Positions 27,846 through 35,861 of a stretch of DNA of 64,000 nucleotides are shown piece by piece. Numbering within the stretch: position 1 is the first letter of the stretch; the number at the start of each line of letters is the position of its first letter. The translations under genes and the position numbers were made by a program. Below the pieces are notes generated by a model. That model made no database searches, was not told the DNA's origin, and was given only the letters and a program-made list of their open reading frames with translations. The DNA is from Rhodococcus koreensis (lineage in GTDB: Bacteria > Actinomycetota > Actinomycetes > Mycobacteriales > Mycobacteriaceae): assembly GCF_900105905.1 (NCBI RefSeq), contig NZ_FNSV01000005.1, forward strand, positions 744,001-808,000, in the 5' to 3' direction.

Positions 27846-28121
27846 CGCGCCGAACGCACTCAGCCGGAGGCGGCGGCTGAAGCCGCGGGGAGCGTTGATC
27901 CGGCGCTCGCGGCCGCGTATGACGCACGTCGACTGGTGGCATTGGACGCCCCCGGTAACCCGCGGGAGGCGCCGCAGCCGAGCAGCTCCCCTGTCCCTGC
28001 GAAACTGACTCCTCGCCCGGGCGCATCCGCTCGGAATGGTCGATCTTCGGATCACGACCGCGGGTGATTAAGGCAACGAACCCGGGCGGAACGCCCGTAG
28101 AAGAAGAAGGGGATATCGCGC

Positions 28122-28811
28122 TTGTCCGACTCACCGATACGCGATGCAGCGACAAAGAGCATTTATGAGCGGGGGCTCGAAGAGGCCGCCAGAGCAGGTT
28201 GGGCAGTTATAGCGGGGACTATCGAGGGAATGTGCGGGTTCGTCGACCAGTCGGAGCATTACTCGACGACCAAGGCCCGGACTACCGACAACGTAATCAG
28301 TGAGCTGCGACCGACCGGATCCGAATCGGCTGCGCCGCGTTCATTGAGCAAGATCCACGGGTCGAAAGCTCTCCCGCTGCACACCGACGGCGCCCACTTG
28401 CCGGAGCCTCCCAAGTACGTCGTCCTGGAATCAGGGAGTGAGGTCACCGACGACGTCTCGGAAACGTTCGTAGCAAGGGCAAACCCTCTGTTCACCGGTC
28501 GATCCGAGCGTGCAGATTGGAGTAACGGAATCTTCCTGGTCGATGGTGGCGCCCAAAACCTCTTTTACGCGTCGGCCTACTCAGGGCACTACGTGCGATT
28601 CGACCCAGGATGCATGACACCTGCCGACGCCCGTGCACGCCGGGTGTGTCGGTTAGTTCGCGGGACCGAACCCGACTACGTCCATCGTTGGGGTGATCCG
28701 GGGAAACTATTGATCCTCGACAATCACCACGTTCTCCATGGTCGAGCAGGCGCATCCGATGCGCCGCACAGAGTGCTCCGTAGAGTCCTCGTCAGTCAGG
28801 AGACCCGGTGA
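28122..28811 (+). CDS. TauD/CAS-like Fe(II)/2-oxoglutarate oxygenase
   Basis: This 229-residue protein (TTG start, AAGGGG about 10 bp upstream) has the facial-triad pattern of clavaminate-synthase/TauD-like oxygenases: H87-T-D89 in ALPLHTDGAHLPEPPKYVVL and the distal His in LLILDNHHVLHGRAG (H206), followed by arginines (HRVLRRVLV) that would bind 2-oxoglutarate. It lies at the short end of the family's size range, and its substrate is unknown. Its stop overlaps the GTG of the next gene (GTGA), so the two are coupled. GC content is visibly lower than in the flanks, which suggests recent acquisition together with its partner. Confidence 0.75.
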   Translation: MSDSPIRDAATKSIYERGLEEAARAGWAVIAGTIEGMCGFVDQSEHYSTTKARTTDNVISELRPTGSESAAPRSLSKIHGSKALPLHTDGAHLPEPPKYVVLESGSEVTDDVSETFVARANPLFTGRSERADWSNGIFLVDGGAQNLFYASAYSGHYVRFDPGCMTPADARARRVCRLVRGTEPDYVHRWGDPGKLLILDNHHVLHGRAGASDAPHRVLRRVLVSQETR

Positions 28812-29713
28812 TTGCACCGTTTGAGTACCGCGCACTCTGGGTGAAGTCGGTGAACTTCATCAACAAGGCGTTGGATCCCGAGCTCGGTCCCGACGAGCAA
28901 GGATTCTGGGCTTCCTCTGCCCTCGAACTGTTGGGGAAGGCCACGCTTGCGAAGATCCACCCCACGTTGATCGCCGACATCCGTAACAACGACCGAGACC
29001 GAGGAGGGGACTCTCTTCTCGCCGCGGCCGGCGCGATTCGGTCGTCGGGTGACTTCGTATCGATCGCGGCGACAACGGTGTATTCCCGGTGCGCCAGAGT
29101 GGTGCAAGGATTCGATGCCGGGCGCGCCGGCCTGGTAGCGCGGGATCGCAACGCCTATGTCCACTCCGCGTCGGCGATCCGTGTAGACGACACGTGGTGG
29201 GATCGGTTCTGGCCACTCGTGAGTCTCTTGCTGGCGTCGCAGGAGCGGCATCTCGAAGAGTACGTGGGCGTCGATCGCCGCGAGGAAATTGAATCGGTGC
29301 TCGCACGAGCGAACGAACACACCCAACAACGCTTGACGACCCTCATCAAGGTCGCCAAAGAACGTCACGAGCGACTGCAACGAGGTGAGGTCACCGAGCG
29401 CGAGCGAGCAGACATCGGAACCAGAACCCGCGTGATGGCCTCCTACGCGGAAAGCCACCGGTGTCCCGCATGCGGGGGACAGGGATGGATCTACGGGGAT
29501 CAGACACTCGACTCGGACTACATAGGTTCGACAACCCCGTCCGGAGATTACGTTGGCTTCATTCGAGAGGTTGCGACCGACGGATTCGCCTGCGGTGACT
29601 GCGGCTTGGTTCTCTCGGACAAATCTCTGGTAGAACACGCGAACATGCCTCTGGAGTTCGAGATCGAAGACGACGAATCCGACTACTTAGAGCCCGAGTA
29701 CGGCAACGACTAA
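28808..29713 (+). CDS. HEPN-like protein with zinc ribbon
   Basis: This 301-residue protein is not a family I can name. Residues 30-130 are helical (GFWASSALELLGKATLAKIH) and include RNAYVH (R114 to H119), an exact match to the RNx3H catalytic motif of HEPN ribonucleases. A charged helical linker (about 150-205) leads to a zinc ribbon with CPAC (219-222) and CGDC (262-265), and the tail is very acidic (EFEIEDDESDYLEPEYGND). It is translationally coupled to the oxygenase-like gene. HEPN proteins commonly act as RNases in defence and toxin systems, so an immune or abortive role is a reasonable hypothesis. Confidence 0.65.
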   Translation: MIAPFEYRALWVKSVNFINKALDPELGPDEQGFWASSALELLGKATLAKIHPTLIADIRNNDRDRGGDSLLAAAGAIRSSGDFVSIAATTVYSRCARVVQGFDAGRAGLVARDRNAYVHSASAIRVDDTWWDRFWPLVSLLLASQERHLEEYVGVDRREEIESVLARANEHTQQRLTTLIKVAKERHERLQRGEVTERERADIGTRTRVMASYAESHRCPACGGQGWIYGDQTLDSDYIGSTTPSGDYVGFIREVATDGFACGDCGLVLSDKSLVEHANMPLEFEIEDDESDYLEPEYGND

Positions 29714-29937
29714 CCCCGTAGCACTCTGCCATCGGCACCCGTCGTACTCCAGAAAAGTCCCTTTGCCGGCACCGCCGCGTCCATGACCCATCCGATGGGC
29801 GCGGTGCCTATCGTCGCGGACATCGTGGATGCTCATCCGCCGACTCCAGATATCCACCGTATTCGATCGATTGCGGCCCAAAGGGCTCCTCTCCGACTCC
29901 GGCCCGAGACCGCCGATGAGCTGTGGAGCAACTCCCC

Positions 29938-30021
29938 ATGCACAGCGTACGACTCCGTACACTTACTAAGCAGGAGCGTCAGTACATCGCCGACGAGGTT
30001 CCGAGGCGGCAGCCGTGGTGA
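29938..30021 (+). CDS. 27-residue basic micro-ORF (copy 1)
   Basis: Encodes a basic peptide with LTKQERQYIADEVPRRQPW. The last two codons overlap the GTG of the following micro-ORF (GTGA). The frame is intact in both copies of the repeat (compare 43622-43705), with substitutions that keep most residues. Confidence 0.4.
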   Translation: MHSVRLRTLTKQERQYIADEVPRRQPW

Positions 30022-30176
30022 AGCAGCGAAGCGATAGGTCGCAAGAAGTACTCGGCGCCGTCCTCGGCGTCGTCAGAACGATGGCCGGGGCAGTGGTCGG
30101 CGGCGGGATCGCCCTGGCGTTCGTGATCGGAGCCGTTGCGAGTGGCCCTCACGAGAGCGATCCGTGGGGCGAGTAG
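30018..30176 (+). CDS. 52-residue single-pass membrane micro-protein (copy 1)
   Basis: KQRSDRSQEVLGAV head, a hydrophobic helix (GVVRTMAGAVVGGGIALAFV), and the tail ASGPHESDPWGE. The second copy at 43702-43860 differs at about 7 of 52 residues, mostly conservatively (R/K, L/V, V/I), and has no stop or shift, although the adjacent transposase is broken in both. Confidence 0.45.
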   Translation: MKQRSDRSQEVLGAVLGVVRTMAGAVVGGGIALAFVIGAVASGPHESDPWGE

Positions 30177-30310
30177 TCGCCAAGTAGGGCACTGCGTAGT
30201 TTCCAGCGAAAAAACAACGATTGCGTGAGAGTGATGCCCCACTGACGACCCGGTCTCGTTCTGCCCGTCTTGACGGCCGGGCGGTGAGGGGGCCGGGGTG
30301 GCGACGCGCG

Positions 30311-30960
30311 ATGTGTTCACCGGAGGAGGAGTTGACACAATTTCGGGGATTCCCGGAGATCACCCGTGCGGCGTCGAGCCGCCATGTCACACCGACCGGG
30401 GCGGATGAGGGAGTAAAGCGCCAGTTTTCTGGTGCCGCAACCATTTTGGGCGCAGCCGTGCAGCTGTGCGCGCTGCCGTGGCTGGGGTTCGCGCCCGCCG
30501 AGGTGCGAGCCGCACCGGAGGTGGCGGTGGCGCGGCCGGCCAACCGACTGGAGTTACCGGTCGACGAGTTGGCCGGCCATGCCATCCGGGAGCAGACCCG
30601 CACCGATCACCTTCGGGAGATCCTGTATTACAGGCGGCCGGCGCACCATTGATGTGGCCGAGTGGAAGGAACTCGACGAGTTTCCGTTCGCCCGGGCGAT
30701 GGAGCACGATTCGCCGAAGCTGCTGTTCGGTCGAGCATGCGAGTACCTACCCTCGGCGCGGGTGGGGCGCCCGGGTGTGGCACAGCTCGAGCATGTCGCT
30801 ACCGCGCGGACCAGAGCGCCGGCTCGAGACGTGGACACGGATGACGCACCTGCTCGACGAGAGCAGGCGAGCCGAACTGTGGGAGTTCTCCGCCGGATTG
30901 TTCAAATATTTCGATTGCCGGTGCTCCACCGACGACATCATGTTCCGGTGCGCGACCTGG
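30311..30960 (+). pseudogene. Tn3-family transposase N-terminus (DUF4158), copy 1
   Basis: From the ATG at 30311 the frame reads EELTQFRGFPEITRA, ILGAAVQLCALPWLGFAPAE, RLELPVDELAGHAIREQTR and TDHLREILYY, the DUF4158 N-terminus of Tn3-type transposases, to a stop at 30652. A shifted frame continues VAEWKELDEFPFARAMEHDS, PKLLFGRACEYL and, in another frame, TRMTHLLDESRRAEL. The remaining ~750 residues with the catalytic DDE domain are missing. The remnant ends where an opposite-strand IS6 fragment begins. Confidence 0.85.
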
Positions 30961-31200
30961 TAGGAGCCGAGTTTGTCGGTGACCGGTGACCGGTGACCGG
31001 TGACCGGTAGCCGCGGCCGACACCCTTGTTTCTTCAACAGTTTCCGGAAGAACCGAGTCGCGGCCTACCGTCCCTGCGAGCCTACCGTCCCTGCGAGCCT
31101 GCACCAGGATATCGAGGACGTTCCCATGCCGGTCGACAGCCCTCCACAAGTGCCGGCGTGCCCCGTTGACCGTCAGGAAAACCTCGTCCAGGCCCCTCCT
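30878..31200 (-). pseudogene. IS6-family transposase fragment
   Basis: Minus-strand frames read EVFLTVNGARRHLWRAVDRH, GNVLDILVQARRDGR, then, after shifts, VTDKLGSYQVAHRNMMSSVE and HRQSKYLNNPAENSH. These are the central catalytic blocks of IS6/IS26-type DDE transposases. Both ends are missing and two short tandem expansions interrupt it. It abuts the Tn3 remnant, which it probably truncated. Confidence 0.8.
30978..31007. repeat. (GGTGACC)4 tandem repeat
   Basis: Four heptamers plus GGT inside the IS6 fragment. They shift the transposase frame and code for TGHRSPVTGHRSPVTG on the minus strand. A second tandem, two 17-bp copies of CTACCGTCCCTGCGAGC, lies near 31064-31097. Confidence 0.85.
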
Positions 31201-31567
31201 ACATATCCCAGTGCCGTACGTGTTCCGTCGTCACCGTCCGCGCCGGTCTGGTGGGATCGATGCTGATCGGAGGACACTTACAGGGTGTGTTCCGGTCGAC
31301 CCCGACCCCCTGTGTGCCGGCGAGCCCGTGGGTTGCTTCGGTGGGTGGCGGGCGCAAGAGTCGTCGATCCGGTATCCATCCCGGGCTTCCGGAACATGCA
31401 CCCACACAAGCGAATGCGAATCGGGCCCAGCCCGGGAACGGTGGTCGGTGATGGATGTGGAGCACCCGCGGTGCGCGGGAACCGATCTCCGAGACCGGCC
31501 AGGTGTGTGGGTCGATCCTGGTCGAGGCAGATGCGACCGTCGGAGTGGTACCGGGAGGGCTCGATCA
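31201..31567. other. Intergenic region before the protease gene
   Basis: No supported ORF. The last 60 bp contain GAGGCAGATGCGACC and GGAGGG just before the ATG of the protease gene. Confidence 0.4.
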
Positions 31568-32221
31568 ATGTTGACACGATTCGCGGCGGTGGCCGCAGCG
31601 ACGATCGGCCTTCTGGGGACCGTCCTCGTGGGTGTCGCGACGGCGGCGCCGCCGGTGGTGATGGGCGGTGGGACGGGGATCATCGTCAACGACGAACTGG
31701 TTTGCTCGCTCACGACGATCGGGCACGACAACGCGGGAAGGCTGGTCGGATTGACGGCGGGGCACTGCGGTGCCGTCGGTGCGTCCGTGGTGGCGGAGAC
31801 CTCGCAGGACAGCGGTGTGGTCGGCCGTTTCGTGGTGTCGAATCCGGCTCTCGACTACGCGGTGATCCAGTTCGATCCCGGGAAGGTGACTCCCGTGAAC
31901 CGGGTCGGCAGCGTCACCATCACGGGGATCGGCGCACCGGCCGGGTTCCCGCAGGTGGCGTGCAAGGAGGGCCGCACCACCGGCAACACCTGCGGCATCG
32001 TGTACGGGGACCTGCTCGGTACCGGGGAGACCTGGACGCAGGCGTGCGTCGTCGAAGGTGATTCGGGCGCACCGGTGGTCGTCGGCACCACGCTGGTGGC
32101 GATGGTCAACGCCTACCTCGTCGCGTCGTGCGTGGGCCCGGAGGTCGGCACCAACATCAGTTCGATCGTCGCCGACATGAACGCAACGGGCGGGTACGGC
32201 GCCGGCTACCGGCCCATCTGA
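31568..32221 (+). CDS. Secreted trypsin-like (S1) serine protease
   Basis: A 217-residue chymotrypsin-fold protease of the streptogrisin/alpha-lytic-like type. It has a signal peptide (MLTRFAAVAAATIGLLGTVL, cleavage probably after ATA near residue 27), His in LTAGHCGA, Asp in NPALDYAVIQF and Ser in VVEGDSGAPVV. Disulfide-type cysteines occur around HC, VAC/NTCGIV and QAC/SCV. There is no evident pro-domain of the streptogrisin kind. GGAGGG lies about 10 bp before the ATG. It should be exported by Sec and active outside the cell; the substrate is unknown. Confidence 0.9.
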   Translation: MLTRFAAVAAATIGLLGTVLVGVATAAPPVVMGGGTGIIVNDELVCSLTTIGHDNAGRLVGLTAGHCGAVGASVVAETSQDSGVVGRFVVSNPALDYAVIQFDPGKVTPVNRVGSVTITGIGAPAGFPQVACKEGRTTGNTCGIVYGDLLGTGETWTQACVVEGDSGAPVVVGTTLVAMVNAYLVASCVGPEVGTNISSIVADMNATGGYGAGYRPI

Positions 32222-32797
32222 GCCTGACTCCGTTGATGAGTGATCTCAGCAGCTCAGAAGGCCCCTGCCAGCGAATCTGTGAGTGGACATGTGTGTTGGT
32301 TCCGACCAGAGGGCCGTTCCCATTGTTTGGATCGTCGGGTCGGACCATGCGCCGGCGTTGAGTGCATCACGGCAATCATCGGCGACGGGCCTGGGACGAG
32401 GTCGTCAATGGTCCGTTTGGCCGAGATGAACGCCTTCTGATCCAAACCTAGAGCAGGTCGTCGCACCGTGGCGTGGCCGCGAGGTGAGCATCCGGTTGGA
32501 GGTCACCCTCTCAGCCGGAACGGCTTCATACCGAACCCTGGTGCGGTTCTGCAGCGATCGTCGGTGGGGCGCGGCGACGAGGGGTTCAGGTCACCCGTCC
32601 CGGGTTCGTGGTGAAGAGCCGCGACAGCACCGACGCAGCGGTACAAGGAGTCGGCTCGGGGGGGTGGCCGCGGCAGCGGGTTGGCAGAGACCGAATGTGC
32701 CGGTGCTCTCCGGGTCCTATGCTCAACGGTGCAAGACTGTCTTGCCTTGTCGGGTTCACATTGTCGGGTTCATTTCGATTGTCTTGGGCGGCTCACC
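32222..32797. other. Intergenic region, no gene supported
   Basis: About 575 bp with no recognisable gene. A minus-strand frame (32254-32466) reads GLDQKAFISAKRTIDDLVPG, faintly transposase-like, but it is too short and isolated to name. Confidence 0.4.
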
Positions 32798-32890
32798 GTG
32801 ACGGCGCACCGATCGCGTGGTCGACGGGCGCTGCATGCCAATGCGGCACCGATAGCCTGCGCGCACGAGCGTCGGGGCGGATGCGGCGCG

Positions 32891-33298
32891 ATGATGGTCT
32901 GCGCGCTCGCCGTCGGGTTGGCCGCGGCCTGCAGCTCATCGGCGAACCACATGCCGGCCACGTCGGTGGCCACCGATTCCTCGACGCCGTCGGCAGCGGC
33001 CGAATCCGGCACCACACCGGGCCCCGACGCGGCGGCGGCGATCACCATCGAGGGCTACCGCTTCGCCACCCCCATAGGGGTCGGGCCCGGCGCGCAGGTC
33101 ACCGTCAAGAACGAGGACACCGTCGAGCACAGCGTCACCGCCGACCGGGGCGACGCCTTCGGTCAAGACGTCGACGGCGGCGGCACCGCTGTGTTCACGG
33201 CCCCCACACGGTCGGGGACCTACCCGTTCCACTGCACGTACCATCCTCACATGCAGGGTGTACTCGTGGTCGTGGCGTTACACCGTGGACAAAAGTGA
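32891..33298 (+). CDS. Cupredoxin-like lipoprotein
   Basis: About 135 residues with an N-terminal hydrophobic segment and the lipobox LAAACSSS, then a Ser/Thr/Pro-rich linker and a plastocyanin-type domain: YRFATPIGVGPGAQVTVKNE, the first copper ligand in DTVEHSVTAD, and the Cys-His-Met set in YPFHCTYHPHMQGVL. This blue-copper site suggests a surface-anchored electron carrier or copper-binding protein. The start is uncertain; a GTG at 32798 would give a longer basic leader. A paralogue lies at the far end of the window (63373-63777). Confidence 0.85.
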   Translation: MMVCALAVGLAAACSSSANHMPATSVATDSSTPSAAAESGTTPGPDAAAAITIEGYRFATPIGVGPGAQVTVKNEDTVEHSVTADRGDAFGQDVDGGGTAVFTAPTRSGTYPFHCTYHPHMQGVLVVVALHRGQK

Positions 33299-33399
33299 GA
33301 GCACGACGGCCGGTCCTCGGGGTGGACCCGGTGCTGTTCGTGGCCGCGAACGAGCGTCGAGAGCACCACCCGGTTGCAGCCGTTTTGCGGGATGGGCGA

Positions 33400-34722
33400 T
33401 CACCCGCCGACGACGATGTATCCCTCGGTGGTCAGCTTGTTGTCGGCGCCGAACTTCAGCTTGCCGTACGAACCGATGGACGGCTCACCCGCGGCGGTGA
33501 AGTCGAGCTTGCCGGTGATGCCGTTGTAGTCGATATCCGTGCCGGCCGCCGCGAGCGGCAGGCACTCCTGGTACGACGTGCACGCGGTGCCGCCCTCGGT
33601 GACGGCGTTGATGTTCGCGGCGATGTCGCGACCGGCCGTCGACTTGGCCTGCTCGGCGGCGAGCGCGGAAATGACGACGGCGTCGTACGCCTCGCCGGCG
33701 TAGTTGAAGTCGATCAACCCCGGGTTGATGCCCTTGAGGCGACCCTGGAAAGCCGGACCGACGTCGGTGAGCGGGGTGGTGCCCTGCATCCCGTCGAGCA
33801 ACGGCACCGCCACCGACTCACCGAGTGCGTTACCCATGTTGCCGTCCACGCCGTAGACCTTCATGCCGTCGGACGGGCCGATGCCGACCTCGTGCATACG
33901 GGTGATGATCTTCGCCGACTCCTCGAATCCCACCACCGCGACGGCGTCGGGCGCGAAGTCCTTGACCTGATCGACCTCGGAGTTGAACGACTGCGCGTTG
34001 GGGTCGTAGATGATCTTCTGGATCTGGTCCTCGGGGATGCCCGCGTCGACGAGGTTCTTCTGGATGTTGTCGGCGAGCCCGGTGCCGTACGGGTCGTTGA
34101 GGGCCAGGATGGACACGCGCTGACCGCCGTCGTCCGAGATGAGTTGCGACACAGCCTGAGCCTGCAGGACGTCGGTGGGGGCGGTGCGGAAGTACTGGCC
34201 CTTGTCCGGGTAGCAGACGAACTGGTCGGACGTGTTGGCCGGGGAGAACATCACGACGCCGGCGCTGGACACCTTGTCGATGACCTTCAGCGACACCGAC
34301 GACGACGCCGCACCGATGATCACCTGGGTGCCCGCCGCCAGTTCGCGGTCCACCGTGGTGTTCGCCGTATCGGTGGTGCTGTCGCCGGAGTCGCCGGGAA
34401 TCAGCTGGACGGGCTGGCCGAGAACCCCTCCTGCCGCGTTGACGTCGTTGACGCCGAGCTGGGTGCCCGCCACCATCGGCGGTCCGAGGAAGGCGAGGCT
34501 TCCCGTGTCGGGGAGCAGGGTGCCGATCTTCAGCGGCGCCGTGGACGGGGCACCCGCTGCCGCCGCTTCTTCGGGCGTGCAGTCGGTGGAAACCGTGGTT
34601 GCCGAGGCGGAGCCGCCACTTCCGCTGGCGGAGTTGTCGCCGCTGCCGGAGCTACAGCCTGCGAGTGCGAGAGATGCCGCGCCGAGAACCGCGGCCGCCC
34701 GCACGAGGGTCCGTTGAGCCAT
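33400..34722 (-). CDS. Branched-chain amino-acid type ABC substrate-binding lipoprotein
   Basis: This 440-residue LivJ-like periplasmic binding protein has the lipobox SLALAGCSSG, a Ser/Gly linker, and the peripla_BP_6 fold: LKIGTLLPDTGSLAFLGPP, VNDVNAAGGVLGQPVQLIPG, QVIIGAASSSVSLKVIDKV, RVSILALNDPYGTGLADNI, FNYAGEAYDAVVISALAAEQ. The ATG at 34722 has AAGGAGAG 7 bp upstream. No permease or ATPase genes are adjacent, so it must work with components encoded elsewhere or act as an orphan sensor. It is complete and probably functional. Confidence 0.93.
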   Translation of the reverse strand: MAQRTLVRAAAVLGAASLALAGCSSGSGDNSASGSGGSASATTVSTDCTPEEAAAAGAPSTAPLKIGTLLPDTGSLAFLGPPMVAGTQLGVNDVNAAGGVLGQPVQLIPGDSGDSTTDTANTTVDRELAAGTQVIIGAASSSVSLKVIDKVSSAGVVMFSPANTSDQFVCYPDKGQYFRTAPTDVLQAQAVSQLISDDGGQRVSILALNDPYGTGLADNIQKNLVDAGIPEDQIQKIIYDPNAQSFNSEVDQVKDFAPDAVAVVGFEESAKIITRMHEVGIGPSDGMKVYGVDGNMGNALGESVAVPLLDGMQGTTPLTDVGPAFQGRLKGINPGLIDFNYAGEAYDAVVISALAAEQAKSTAGRDIAANINAVTEGGTACTSYQECLPLAAAGTDIDYNGITGKLDFTAAGEPSIGSYGKLKFGADNKLTTEGYIVVGG

Positions 34723-34978
34723 CCAAACTCTCCTTAGATCACCTGTGCGCGGGCGCGACCCGAGTCGGCGTTCGCTGTGGGTCAACACGCTACGCCGATT
34801 CCGGGCCTCGACTCCGGAGAGCGCCCCGGGGGTTGTGTTCGGTGCGACACGCGTCGGGACGCGGAAATTGAATCGACCGCCCGGTGAGGCCGTCATTGCG
34901 CGCGGCTCGAGTTCGACCGAGATGAGTGTTACGTTGTACGTCGCGAAATGGGATCTGACCAGCCCCAACCCGGCTCGG

Positions 34979-35640
34979 TCATCGAGCATGACCGGGCCCC
35001 TGGGACACCGTCATCAGATCGCGGAGCCCCACACCGGCGCTGGGCTTGCTCGTCATGACGACGGAGAACCTGTCCGCGTCGTTGCATGCCCTGTATGTGT
35101 TACCGAGAACCCCCTCGGTCCCGTCGAGGATGGATGCTGCCCAGTCCCGGGTGATCCGGTAGCCGACGGGGTCGCATTTCGTCAGCTGTCGTCGGTGTCG
35201 GTGCGGTGTCACCGCTCCGACGACCGGTGACCCGACGTGCGGCGCCCTGGGCGTCCTTGTGTGAGAGTGCCCGCGGCGCGGTCGAGTCCGATGCGTTCGG
35301 GGTGAGTCGGGTTGATCACCCGAGGACAGGGGCAGCTCCCAGTTGCAACGGTCCGCGAGGGCGCTGCAGACGTGGTGTATCCACCGCCGGCAGTCTTCGG
35401 CGCCGCTCTGATGGGTGATCGTGATCCGTCGCGGCCATAGGTCGGCGCCTTGCGGGCGGTGTCGTCGATCGGCCCGAACTCGAGGGAGACGTGAAGATCG
35501 CGATCGGCCGTCGGGGTGACGATGATGCGGCCGGGTTCGCCGCCCATCTCGGTCCGCGCGCCCAGTATCGCGGCGATGACGTCGGCGAGTTCGGTGACGG
35601 ACGTCGCCCCGATCACGTCGATGTAGTCCTGCCCGCACAT
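34979..35640 (-). pseudogene. Unknown protein, apparently frameshifted
   Basis: The N-terminal part, from the ATG at 35640, reads MCGQDYIDVIGATSVTELAD and GRIIVTPTADRDLHVSLEFG. The coding look then moves to another frame (ITITHQSGAEDCRRWIHHVC) and ends with GYRITRDWAASILDGTEGVL and GLRDLMTVSQG in the frame stopping at 34979. Either this is one ~210-residue gene with one or two shifts or two overlapping small genes. No family is recognised. Confidence 0.4.
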
Positions 35641-35861
35641 CTCGGGTCCTCCGTCTCCTCGCGGACCGCGGGAGGTCTCCACCGCATCGCTGACGGCGGG
35701 GAAGCGCCGCATCGCGTGCCGTTCACCCCCACAGTCGGCTCATTGTGAGGATTGGGTTAACTCGTTGCCGGGAGGCGCCGGAGAGCAGATCCGCGCGGTA
35801 GCGTGAGCTGTACGGCTTGTGAGCTGCGGGCGCCGTGGCTCACGCAATCCCGATACCGCTC

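Larger units (their letters stand above)
29871..30680 (+). repeat. Tn3-family remnant, direct repeat copy 1
   Basis: An ~810-bp segment starting TTGCGGCCCAAAGGGCTCCT and ending at a transposase block GAGTGGAAGGAACTCGACGAG (21-base end described by its first and last positions) recurs in the same orientation at 43561-44357 with scattered substitutions and small indels. It contains two micro-ORFs and the 5' part of a Tn3-type transposase. Confidence 0.9.

Noticed and set aside
31064..31097. Possible CRISPR-like repeat array from the short tandems
   Set aside because: Only two 17-bp copies in direct contact without spacers; they lie in a transposase relic.
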